Notes: a model not told the origin generated them from the sequence alone. DNA of 7,698 nt from Lachnospiraceae bacterium (GCA_031285465.1 JAITWD010000294.1:1-7698); one strand, 5' to 3'; counted from the first letter of the stretch, positions 1 to 6,473 are shown. Numbers and translations: made by a program.

Positions 1-933
1 AATAATCCGGTCATGTCCGGCAGTCATTTTTCCAATTACCGTTCCGGAAATATTCACACGTGCCAGTGCCTCAACCATTCCCTGACCATCATCGGTTACC
101 ATGACCAACATCCCGCCACAAAGTAACTCATAGGGATTGACTCCCATATACTCACACACTTCAATGGTTTCCTGTTTGACCGGAATACTTTTTAGGTTAA
201 CTAAAATCCCCAGTCCGGCTGACTCCGCCAGTGCCCAGAGGGTAGCAAAAATACCACCATTCCCCGCACAAACCATTACCTTTACACCAGTTTTAATCGC
301 ACATGCTGCCTCAGATAGAATGGACAGATAGCGATCATATTTGCAAACCTCCTCCACCAACTGCGTTGGAAATCGAGCCGCTAATCGTTCTGTGCAACCG
401 CTGGCGATCAGTGCCGTCCCTTCCAGGGCGATCCATTTGCTAACCACTACCTCCTGCCCGGGTAGGATCATTGATTGGGCGGATGCCTCATTGGTTGGCT
501 CTCCCATCGCGGTCACTGTTATTATCGGACGGTTCACACCATCGGAAACCTCGGCATATCCATCGATCAATTCGACGGCGTGCAACCGACAAACCTCCTT
601 TGCCTGAACAAAAATCGCTTTAAGCCCTTCTTCGGCAAAACCCGGCGGCAACAGCACCGATAAAATAATGCCGGTCGGCAGCCCCTTTCCCGCCGCTACT
701 TTATTGAGTGCTTTTATAATAGCGCAATCTACCGCCCGATCGGATGGAAGGGTAAAGGATTCGGCCGCTACGATACTCCCCCCCGAATCTCCATAAGAGA
801 AAAAAGCGCAGTCGTCCCCAATACCTGCGCTTTTTCCCGAGTTCTGCGGATGGATAGAAGCCGGTTGCCATATCGAACGTTTCAGCACCTTTCCCGCTAT
901 TTTTCCTTTTTTTAAAGTATTTTTTTTATTCAA
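1..933 (-). CDS. AIR synthase/HypE-like protein, 3' end outside window, probable degenerate active site
   Basis: An uninterrupted frame of 311 codons runs from a TTG at 933 off the left edge. It resembles the clostridial AIR synthase-related (PurM/HypE superfamily) proteins whose N-terminus reads roughly GK-x5-LKRSIL. Visible landmarks, numbered from the TTG: GKIAGKVLKRSI at 10-21, the nucleotide-site motif GIGDDCA at 37-43, PGQEVVVSKWIALEGTALIA at 158-177, GGIFATLWALAESAGLGI at 226-243, the C-terminal domain segment IPVKQETIEVCEYMGVNPYEL at 250-270, and GTVIGKMTAGHDRII at the edge. Members of the superfamily bind ATP at a dimer interface in the cytoplasm; the substrate of this branch is not established. 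Several normally conserved acidic and His positions are altered (see findings), so it may be a non-catalytic paralogue. The start is uncertain: TTG 933 is the only common start codon that keeps the whole conserved N-terminus; GTG 888 would remove part of it. Only the last few tens of residues should be missing. Family assignment is secure; function is not. Confidence 0.85.
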   Translation of the reverse strand, partial: MNKKNTLKKGKIAGKVLKRSIWQPASIHPQNSGKSAGIGDDCAFFSYGDSGGSIVAAESFTLPSDRAVDCAIIKALNKVAAGKGLPTGIILSVLLPPGFAEEGLKAIFVQAKEVCRLHAVELIDGYAEVSDGVNRPIITVTAMGEPTNEASAQSMILPGQEVVVSKWIALEGTALIASGCTERLAARFPTQLVEEVCKYDRYLSILSEAACAIKTGVKVMVCAGNGGIFATLWALAESAGLGILVNLKSIPVKQETIEVCEYMGVNPYELLCGGMLVMVTDDGQGMVEALARVNISGTVIGKMTAGHDRII

Positions 934-1006
934 TGCTTTTTATCCACATCTTTTTCCCGTCTCTTTATCTGAAATTCTTTACCTAACCGATTCCTGCCTT
1001 TACTGT

Positions 1007-1012
1007 ATTATA
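1007..1012 (-). promoter_or_regulatory. Candidate -10 box upstream of the AIR synthase-like gene
   Basis: Read on the minus strand this is a perfect TATAAT, lying in the 94-bp gap between the VanW stop codon and the TTG start at 933. A start site near position 1000 would leave a leader of roughly 65 nt. No good -35 hexamer is seen 16-18 bp upstream and there is no TGn extension, so a promoter is only a possibility. The alternative is read-through from the VanW gene, since no terminator is visible between the two. Confidence 0.3.
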
Positions 1013-1027
1013 TTACGCCAAATCGTT

Positions 1028-2656
1028 TTAAACGGCCGGCTGTTCCTGGACCGTGGCGGTCGCTGCCGGATCGGTCGTTGCCGGCGGTTGCGTTGCGGGA
1101 TCGGTCGTTGCCGGCGGTTGCGCCGCCGGATCGACCGGTGTCGCCGGTGGTGCTGCCGGGTCGGTAACAGGAGGCAATGCCGCCGGATCGACCGGTGCCG
1201 GCGGTAAAGCCGTTTGCGCCACTATTGCGGCGGCAACATTTTTGATATGGTCAATGTTATTGGTTGCGATGGCTCCCATAATGGCATTTAAGATATTGGG
1301 ATCAGCGGTTGACGTCCCGACGGTTGCACTTCGGGGTGATGCCATATAATTACTGCTGTTAACCTCTTCTCTACTGATTTCAACACCGTCTTCCCTGACT
1401 ACCTTCCATAATTTAGCCCTAAGACCGGTGTGGGCCGATTGAACCGATACATAACCAACCGGCTGTCCGCCATCCTGATAGACCACCTCACCCGCCGACG
1501 GTTTCACTTCCAGTGTCTCACTGATGTATTCAACCGTACGGTTGGACGGACGTTGCTCCACGCCATAAATGGTAAAGGTGATTCGCTTTTCAGGGGTAGT
1601 GACGCCTTCAATATAAATCGGATAATCTAAATTGTTGATAAATCGGAAATCTTTACCGGCCGATTCAGCAATTGCCGCGTCGGCTGAATAATCCACATAA
1701 GTAACGATCATCGAATGGTTATGTCGCTCGCTAACCTCCAACTCGGCTAACAACACTGTGTTATACAGCGTGGTGGTCACCTGGCATATTCCTCCGCCTA
1801 AGCTGTCAACCACCTGACCGTTTAGATAGGAGCCGGCCATATAATATCCATTATCCTGACTAAAGGGCGAAACCGCTTCATATGAACTAAACTCTTCACC
1901 AGGATAGACCAGGCTGCCGTTTATGAGGGCACAGCCATTAGATACATTGGCGCTACGCGATTTATTGGAGGTTGAATAGCTGGTCGTAAAGCTACCCAGT
2001 ACATCGGTCAGCTGCCCCAGCTCTTCAGCACTGCCTCTGGGCTCTGCCAGCTCCACCTCCAGTTGAATGGTGCAATCCTCTTTATCCCACTCTCCTTGTA
2101 AATAGTCATACACAATATCGGCTGAAGTACGAACATTGATCTGTTGCCCAGTCTGACCCTCGGTTACATCGATCACCCCATCGATTATCGTCATGGTTGC
2201 ATCAATGGCTGGTTGATTAAATACCCCACACTGCTCATTGATAATATCGGTGATCATCGTCGTATCCAATGAAAACTGCAACGGAAAAACCTTATCACTG
2301 TTTTCTAAATCCTTAAGCGCTTTATAGCGCTCTATCACATTGCCCTTTGTCCCCACCGCGGCCGCCTCAGCAATGATCTCCTGATTATTCCAGGTAAAAT
2401 CCATCTCAGCAGGCGTTACTATTACAAAGTCCTCCTCGCGAACCTTTAAGGTAATCTGCTTCTGCCCCAGTTGTGCGACATAATCCTCAACCAATCGGGT
2501 TGCCTCCGCTTCGGTCATACCCCCAAGCGCAAGGCTGTCAACGTAAACACCCTCCAAAATTGTAGCACTCTCCTCGGCATTAACCGGTATGACGACCATC
2601 AGTACCAACACGACCGCTACTAATAAATAGCGACTTATTCTTTTTACTGCTAACAT
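1028..2656 (-). CDS. Secreted VanW-family protein with Pro/Ala-rich repeat tail
   Basis: A 542-residue exported envelope protein. Residues 1-27 form a signal peptide: basic Lys/Arg start, a hydrophobic run, then an AxA-like VNA cleavage site before EES. Residues 36-58 (GVYVDSLALGGMTEAEA) and about 60-205 look like the peptidoglycan-binding-4 (YoaR-type) region that precedes VanW in clostridial proteins. The VanW core spans about 235-352, with LVYPGEEFS, then GGGICQVTTTLYNTVLLA (287-304), ERHNHS (310-315) and DFRFINNLDYPIYI (336-349). A G5-like segment follows at about 373-440. The last 60 residues are repeats of about ten residues based on DPAAxPPATT, probably a flexible wall-spanning tail; no LPxTG sorting signal is present. 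The exact role of VanW proteins is unknown; cell-wall association is inferred from the fused domains. AGGAGG at 2665-2670 sits 8 nt before ATG 2656 and 5 nt before a TTG at 2659; the ATG is preferred. The small membrane protein gene ends 66 bp upstream and probably shares its transcript. Confidence 0.9.
   Translation of the reverse strand: MLAVKRISRYLLVAVVLVLMVVIPVNAEESATILEGVYVDSLALGGMTEAEATRLVEDYVAQLGQKQITLKVREEDFVIVTPAEMDFTWNNQEIIAEAAAVGTKGNVIERYKALKDLENSDKVFPLQFSLDTTMITDIINEQCGVFNQPAIDATMTIIDGVIDVTEGQTGQQINVRTSADIVYDYLQGEWDKEDCTIQLEVELAEPRGSAEELGQLTDVLGSFTTSYSTSNKSRSANVSNGCALINGSLVYPGEEFSSYEAVSPFSQDNGYYMAGSYLNGQVVDSLGGGICQVTTTLYNTVLLAELEVSERHNHSMIVTYVDYSADAAIAESAGKDFRFINNLDYPIYIEGVTTPEKRITFTIYGVEQRPSNRTVEYISETLEVKPSAGEVVYQDGGQPVGYVSVQSAHTGLRAKLWKVVREDGVEISREEVNSSNYMASPRSATVGTSTADPNILNAIMGAIATNNIDHIKNVAAAIVAQTALPPAPVDPAALPPVTDPAAPPATPVDPAAQPPATTDPATQPPATTDPAATATVQEQPAV
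1065..1208 (-). repeat. Five tandem 27-30 bp repeats in the VanW-protein tail
   Basis: On the plus strand the units begin GCCGGATCGG or close variants at 1065, 1095, 1125, 1155 and 1182. The first three are 30 bp and the last two are 27 bp. Units 1 and 2 differ at only a few bases. All lengths are multiples of three, so changes in unit number keep the reading frame. They encode the DPAA/PPATT repeats of the VanW protein C-terminus. There are no spacers, so this is not a CRISPR array. Confidence 0.85.
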
Positions 2657-2664
2657 CAATACTG

Positions 2665-2670
2665 CCTCCT
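2665..2670 (-). promoter_or_regulatory. Strong ribosome binding site that decides the VanW start
   Basis: AGGAGG on the minus strand, preceded by AA. It is 8 nt from ATG 2656 and 5 nt from the adjacent in-frame TTG 2659. Both spacings are usable, so the ATG is chosen for codon preference. The difference is a single residue. Confidence 0.8.
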
Positions 2671-2722
2671 TTCGAAGCGTTTAACCACCGGTCAAGAGCT
2701 ACCGGCCAACTTGTGAATTGTC

Positions 2723-2830
2723 TTAACTGATAAAATATGTTAAAGTAGGGATTATCATTGCGAGTACGATAATAATGACGATTATGGACGAAACAATTCT
2801 TTTTGTTTTTTTATTATGCAAATTAAACAT
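2723..2830 (-). CDS. Small single-pass membrane protein (35 aa)
   Basis: A 35-codon gene with ATG at 2830 and TAA at 2725-2723. GGGAGG at 2836-2841 sits 5 nt upstream of the ATG, one of the best ribosome binding sites in the window. The peptide has a basic head (MFNLHNKKTKR, 1-11), a hydrophobic stretch of about 20 residues (IVSSIIVIIIVLAMIIPTL, 12-30) and a short tail ending YFIS, so it should be a single membrane-spanning peptide with its N-terminus in the cytoplasm by the positive-inside rule. The Pro at 28 near the outer end resembles short membrane peptides remembered from other Lachnospiraceae, but no family name can be given with confidence. It lies 66 bp upstream of the VanW gene in the same direction, which suggests co-transcription and an envelope role. 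An uncleaved signal-like peptide with no function beyond leader translation is the main alternative. Confidence 0.7.
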   Translation of the reverse strand: MFNLHNKKTKRIVSSIIVIIIVLAMIIPTLTYFIS

Positions 2831-2912
2831 AATTACCTCCCGTTTGCGAAAAAAATTAGATATTTTTTAGTTAATTACGATGCAGTTTTGGGAAATTAGT
2901 GCCGATATTACT

Positions 2913-2938
2913 ACTGAGACAGTTAGTGAAACTATCAG
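2913..2938. promoter_or_regulatory. Nested short dyads in the divergent intergenic region, possible operator
   Basis: The plus strand shows ACTG-AGA-CAGT (2913-2923), overlapping AGTT-AGTGA-AACT (2921-2933). CTGA near the left end is matched by TCAG near 2935-2938. This cluster of inverted repeats sits midway between the divergent starts at 2830 and 3029, where a regulator could act on both sides. The arms are only 4 bp each, so chance is a serious alternative. Confidence 0.2.
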
Positions 2939-2968
2939 CTAAACGGCATGTAAACTGGCATCGAAACG

Positions 2969-2997
2969 GTCACAAAAATTGTCCGTTAAAATATAAA
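2969..2997 (+). promoter_or_regulatory. Candidate promoter for the plus-strand membrane protein gene
   Basis: A weak -35 (GTCACA, 2969-2974) lies 17 bp before TATAAA (2992-2997). Transcription would begin near 3004, giving a short leader containing the ribosome binding site GAAAGGA at 3014-3020. The spacing is right and the -10 is good, but the -35 matches consensus at only four positions. No comparably convincing promoter was found for the opposite strand in this gap. Confidence 0.4.
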
Positions 2998-3028
2998 TAT
3001 TTTTTTACTTCTTGAAAGGATATTATAT

Positions 3029-3649
3029 ATGAATTTTGGAATTTTGGCAAGTTTAATCGTATTTTGCGTCTGGTTGGCATATGAGATCCGTAAGTCGAAA
3101 AAAATTGAATCCCGACATAAGAAGAGCTTCTGGGATCTGGAAAATGAAGCAAACAATACCCGACGTAAACCATTGGATGATCTGGTTTATATTACCATTC
3201 CTTTTGATATCCTTCCGTTTAATCTCCTGACCGATGATGCTGAGATTGCCGAATGTCACCAGACCTTACGATCTCTAAGTGAGCATCCCGTTGTTAACTT
3301 TACCGGCATTTCCAATACCGACCTGAAATTACGTTATGGTGCGCCCAATATTGATCTTTTATCCCAATATGATCAACGCTACACACTGCTGGCACGTACA
3401 TTACAAAAATGGGCAGAACGACTGGCATCGGACGGTTACATCGCCGAACCTATCACCATCCTGGAATTTGCCGTTTCAACCGGAACCGATGTCAGTCGTT
3501 CATATTTTCTGTTGGCAGACCTCTATCAGCGCCTTGGCCGCCGGGAGGACATCGAACGCCTGATCCCCGCCGCCGAGTTACTTAACAGCACCCTGCGCAA
3601 CCATATTGTCGAACGACTCAAAAGCCTGTCCCATTATGAGGACCAATAG
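3029..3649 (+). CDS. Uncharacterised membrane-anchored protein with TPR-like C-terminal half
   Basis: A 206-residue protein of unknown function, the only plus-strand gene in the window. Residues 3-19 form one N-terminal membrane segment, followed by a highly basic stretch (RKSKKIESRHKK, 21-32) that should keep the rest in the cytoplasm. A motif-like region follows: FWDLENEANNTRRKPLDDL (34-52), then YITIPFDILPF (54-64). This pattern is remembered from unnamed Lachnospiraceae proteins. Residues about 115-200 are predicted helical: YTLLARTLQKWAERL, then ITILEFAVSTGTDVSRSYFLLADLYQRLGR, compatible with one or two degenerate TPR-like helix pairs and hence a protein-binding role. GAAAGGA lies 8 nt before ATG 3029. 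It is transcribed divergently from the small membrane protein and VanW genes and convergently with nth. Gene reality is strongly supported by the ribosome binding site, length and protein-like composition; the function is not known. Confidence 0.8.
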   Translation: MNFGILASLIVFCVWLAYEIRKSKKIESRHKKSFWDLENEANNTRRKPLDDLVYITIPFDILPFNLLTDDAEIAECHQTLRSLSEHPVVNFTGISNTDLKLRYGAPNIDLLSQYDQRYTLLARTLQKWAERLASDGYIAEPITILEFAVSTGTDVSRSYFLLADLYQRLGRREDIERLIPAAELLNSTLRNHIVERLKSLSHYEDQ

Positions 3650-3706
3650 TTTTCCCGTCTATCATCAGTTTATGCCAACTGTTATAATTTATTCCTTTTA
3701 TTGGAT

Positions 3707-3741
3707 AAACCGTTAAATTGAATGATGCCGGTTAACGGTTT
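3707..3741. terminator. Inverted repeat between convergent genes, possible terminator
   Basis: AAACCGTTAA (3707-3716) and TTAACGGTTT (3732-3741) form a perfect 10-bp stem with a 15-nt loop, 58 bp after the plus-strand stop and 28 bp after the nth stop. On the plus strand a modest CTTTT run follows after six bases; on the minus strand there is no adjacent T-run. It could be a weak terminator for the plus-strand gene or a transcript-end stabiliser for both. The stem is half AT, so strength is doubtful. Confidence 0.4.
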
Positions 3742-3768
3742 GATCAGCTTTTCCCAAATAATCCACTG

Positions 3769-4482
3769 TTAGCCACCATTTTGATATTCTGGGCAGTATT
3801 GCTGCAAAAAGCACTGTTCACATTTAGGCGTGGGAGCCTTACATATGGTACGGCCAAAGGTGATTATTTGAATATTATAGCGAATCCAGTGATCGCGTGG
3901 CAATACCTTCATCAAGTCCAGTTCTATCTTGACCGGATCCTCTTGCCGGGTTAAACCTAACCGTCGGGAAATTCTCTTAACGTGGGTATCGACTACGATA
4001 CTGGGATCATTGTATATATTCCCTCTAATAACATTTGCCGTCTTACGACCCACCCCGGGAAGTGCCGTCAGCTCGTCAACCGATTTCGGCACCTCACCGT
4101 CAAAACGATCGCACAACTCACGACAACAGGCAATCAGATTTTTAGCCTTATTATGATAAAACCCAACCGAACGGATCACCTGCTCGACATCGGTCTGATC
4201 GGCCATCGCCAAAAGCTGTGGCGATGGATAGATACGAAACAGCTCCGCCGTAACGATATTGACCCGGTCATCGGTGCACTGAGCACTTAATATGGTTGCC
4301 ATCAGAAGCTGCCAGGCATTTTCATGGTGAAGAAAACAATGGTACTCGGTTCCATATTGATCATCCAGCAAACTAAGGATGGCGTCACGTTGGGGCGGCG
4401 TTAAACTATTGCCGTTTCTATTTGTCACCTTTTTCATTCTTGTATTTTTAATCGGTTTATTATCCATTTCGGTCTTTTTCAT
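3769..4482 (-). CDS. nth: Endonuclease III (DNA glycosylase/AP lyase)
   Basis: A 237-residue base-excision repair enzyme that removes oxidised pyrimidines from DNA and cleaves the abasic site by beta-elimination. Diagnostic features: ILSAQCTDDRVN (64-75) of the first helical domain; the helix-hairpin-helix LPGVGRKTANVI (141-152) with the catalytic Lys147; VDTHVKRISRRLGL (164-177) with the catalytic Asp165; and the C-terminal iron-sulfur loop, Cys214-x6-Cys221-x2-Cys224-x5-Cys230. All catalytic and cluster ligands are present, so it should be active. The chosen ATG overlaps the stop of the upstream radical SAM gene by 4 bp (ATGA), implying translational coupling, with GGAG and GAGG motifs just upstream. 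This start gives a Lys/Asn-rich extension of roughly 25 residues before the conserved core; internal Met6 and Met16 are alternative starts. Identification is firm. Confidence 0.96.
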   Translation of the reverse strand: MKKTEMDNKPIKNTRMKKVTNRNGNSLTPPQRDAILSLLDDQYGTEYHCFLHHENAWQLLMATILSAQCTDDRVNIVTAELFRIYPSPQLLAMADQTDVEQVIRSVGFYHNKAKNLIACCRELCDRFDGEVPKSVDELTALPGVGRKTANVIRGNIYNDPSIVVDTHVKRISRRLGLTRQEDPVKIELDLMKVLPRDHWIRYNIQIITFGRTICKAPTPKCEQCFLQQYCPEYQNGG

Positions 4483-6473
4483 CGCCTCAACTCCAAAATA
4501 TTAAATACATTCGCATTATTCGTTAACACATCCCTATTTTCATAATCAAAAAGGATATACTGCAGCTGCTCATTGCGATGACATTTATCTTCGGCATTTT
4601 TTGCGGTAACATTGTACCCAAAAACCTCCATATGGGTCATACCCTGCAATTGCGTCGCATTAAAAGCCCCATGATCGGGCAAATATCTACGTTTTTGAGA
4701 CTCCTCCCGATAAAAATCACGTATGTTCTCCCGATAGCCATTAATATCGGTGGCATAATCGGGTCGATTGCGGACCTTCTCCCGTAAATAAAGATCATAG
4801 GTTAAAAGCTCACGATAACACTCCTCATTATCCGGGTCACAGTCAATCGCAAAATCCAACAGGATCTTATATCGGTAACCCCTCGCCGGACTTTGATGAG
4901 AGAAGCCTTTATCCTCATAATAATCCGCCAGCCGCCGATACAGATCAAACGGACTACAAAAAGCCTTCTCCAACACTAATAGCGTATTCATAAATTGGCC
5001 ACTGTTATAGTAACGTTCCACCATCTCTTCCACGCAGTGAAGACATAACAATTGTTCATAAGAAATCCAATCGGTCATCAACACTTCATAGGGTGGCGAA
5101 TCTCCATAGACTATTTTATGTTGCTCCGCTTGTTGTCTGATAGGCGTGCCCGCCAGCACCTTTAAGAAACCAAGCTGTATTTGCTCCGGACGGCAGGAAT
5201 AGACCTCATTAAACGAATTGACGAAGGTGTCATAATCCTCATAGGGCAGACCAGCGATCAAATCCAGATGCAGATGGATATTTCTATTTTTTTGCAGGGC
5301 AAGGACAACGGCTTTTACCTTTGCAAAATCCATTACCCGGCCAATGCTTCTCAAGGTCGGCACATGGGTGGACTGCACCCCTATTTCTAACTGGACCAAA
5401 CCGGGACGCATGGTCTGCAATAGGTGGATTTCCTCTGCATTCAGGCAATCAGCTGCTATCTCAAAGTGGAAGTTGGTCCGATCGTTGTCATGCTCCTTAA
5501 TAAACTGCCAGATGGTCAGTGCATGATGATGATTGCAGTTAAAGGTGCGATCCACAAACTTTACCTGCGGTACCTGCGCTGACAAAAGCTTATGTAGTTC
5601 GTCTGCAACCTTCTCAATGGTCTTAAACCGTAAGCTTTTTTCCACCGCCGAGAGACAATAACTGCAATTGTAAGGGCAGCCACGGGAAGACTCGTAATAG
5701 ATGATGCGATTTTGTAAATCGGTTAGGTTCTGATAGGTAAAAGGAAGCTGATCCATCTCAAGCAGCTTTCTTTCTGTGGTCGTGATCAAATGACCCTCTT
5801 CCGCCCGATAGATGATGCCACCTATTTGCGATAGCTCGTCCGCCCTTTTGTCGAGTACTTCCGCCGCCTGATCCTGTCGGTCCAGGTTTTTGTAGCCCTG
5901 GTCTGCCTGGCGCCGATCGGCCTGATCCCGATTTTCTTGTTGCCGGTCATGTTGACTCCCCTTCTTCCAGCCATCGCAATAATAGTTCCATATTTCCTTG
6001 AAGGTCATTTCACCTTCACCCAGCATAATGCCCTTAAGCATCGGCAAACGCTGCATAAGTGCGTCGGCCCGATGAGACACCTCGGGACCGCCCAACCAAA
6101 TCGGAACACGGGGCAGGATTTTTTGAAGTTCGGGCAACAGCCGCTCCACCATTTCCCAATTCCAGATATAACAGGAAAAGGCTATGATGTCCGGTTTTCT
6201 TTTATAAATATCGGCCAATAGCTCGGGGAAATGATGGTTGATGGTGTATTCTGCTATTTCTATTTCATCTTCATTTTTATCATTATTTTCATCTTTGTAC
6301 AGACCTTTAGTTATGCCTTCTTTTAAACCATTATTTACGTCGTTCTTCTCATCACCAGTCCTATTCACCTTGCTACAATGAACACAACTATTATAAACAT
6401 AGCTCTTAAGACTATGCACCGCCAGATTGGAATGAATATATTTTGCATTGATCGCCACTAATAAAAATTTCAT
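4479..6473 (-). CDS. B12-binding-domain radical SAM protein, DUF4080 type
   Basis: A 664-residue cytoplasmic iron-sulfur enzyme of unknown substrate. The N-terminal part is a cobalamin-binding-like Rossmann region: MKFLLVAINAKYIHSNLA (1-18), PDIIAFSCYIWNWE (94-107), IWLGGPEVS (125-133) and GIMLGEGEMTF (148-158). The radical SAM core starts at IIYYESSRGCPYNCSYC, with Cys266, Cys270 and Cys273 as the CxxxCxxC cluster ligands, then VKFVDRTFNCN (304-314), QLEIGVQST (361-369) and LDLIAGLPYED (403-413). The C-terminal 220 residues match the DUF4080 region that accompanies this subfamily. Two hydrophilic segments look like insertions: about 30-70 (Asn/Asp/Glu/Lys-rich) and about 168-214 (Gln/Asp/Arg-rich). 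GGAAGG lies 9 nt before ATG 6473. The gene is translationally coupled to nth downstream and follows the nuclease gene across a 72-bp gap containing a hairpin. Family is confident; the reaction is unknown, and no canonical DxHxxG cobalamin motif is evident. Confidence 0.93.
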   Translation of the reverse strand: MKFLLVAINAKYIHSNLAVHSLKSYVYNSCVHCSKVNRTGDEKNDVNNGLKEGITKGLYKDENNDKNEDEIEIAEYTINHHFPELLADIYKRKPDIIAFSCYIWNWEMVERLLPELQKILPRVPIWLGGPEVSHRADALMQRLPMLKGIMLGEGEMTFKEIWNYYCDGWKKGSQHDRQQENRDQADRRQADQGYKNLDRQDQAAEVLDKRADELSQIGGIIYRAEEGHLITTTERKLLEMDQLPFTYQNLTDLQNRIIYYESSRGCPYNCSYCLSAVEKSLRFKTIEKVADELHKLLSAQVPQVKFVDRTFNCNHHHALTIWQFIKEHDNDRTNFHFEIAADCLNAEEIHLLQTMRPGLVQLEIGVQSTHVPTLRSIGRVMDFAKVKAVVLALQKNRNIHLHLDLIAGLPYEDYDTFVNSFNEVYSCRPEQIQLGFLKVLAGTPIRQQAEQHKIVYGDSPPYEVLMTDWISYEQLLCLHCVEEMVERYYNSGQFMNTLLVLEKAFCSPFDLYRRLADYYEDKGFSHQSPARGYRYKILLDFAIDCDPDNEECYRELLTYDLYLREKVRNRPDYATDINGYRENIRDFYREESQKRRYLPDHGAFNATQLQGMTHMEVFGYNVTAKNAEDKCHRNEQLQYILFDYENRDVLTNNANVFNILELRR

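Noticed and set aside
137..663. Plus-strand frames of 62-88 codons at 137-331, 341-607 and 475-663
   Set aside because: They lie entirely opposite the long minus-strand AIR synthase-like frame, which has clear family motifs.
1065..1208. CRISPR-like short repeats
   Set aside because: The units are directly contiguous without spacers, vary in length by three bases, and encode protein in frame.
1053..1349. Plus-strand 98-codon Gly/Ala/Val-rich frame
   Set aside because: It is antisense to the repetitive Pro/Ala tail of the VanW protein; its composition is the mirror of that GC-rich repeat and it has no ribosome binding site.
2659..2659. TTG start for the VanW protein
   Set aside because: The next codon is ATG, and the ribosome binding site is well spaced from it.
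2676..2705. CCGGT/ACCGG inverted repeat upstream of the VanW gene as a terminator
   Set aside because: The stem is only 5 bp with no T-run on the relevant strand; it would also separate two genes that look co-transcribed.
2970..3259. Minus-strand frames at 2970-3173 and 3053-3259
   Set aside because: They are antisense to the start of the plus-strand anchored protein, which has its own ribosome binding site and coherent protein features.
3666..3681. CAGTT/AACTG hairpin after the plus-strand gene as its terminator
   Set aside because: A 5-bp AT-rich stem followed by mixed A/T sequence is too weak; the 10-bp repeat at 3707-3741 is the better candidate.
5937..6221. Plus-strand 94-codon frame
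   Set aside because: It is a shadow of the radical SAM gene, covering the region encoding its second insertion and part of its B12-binding-like domain.
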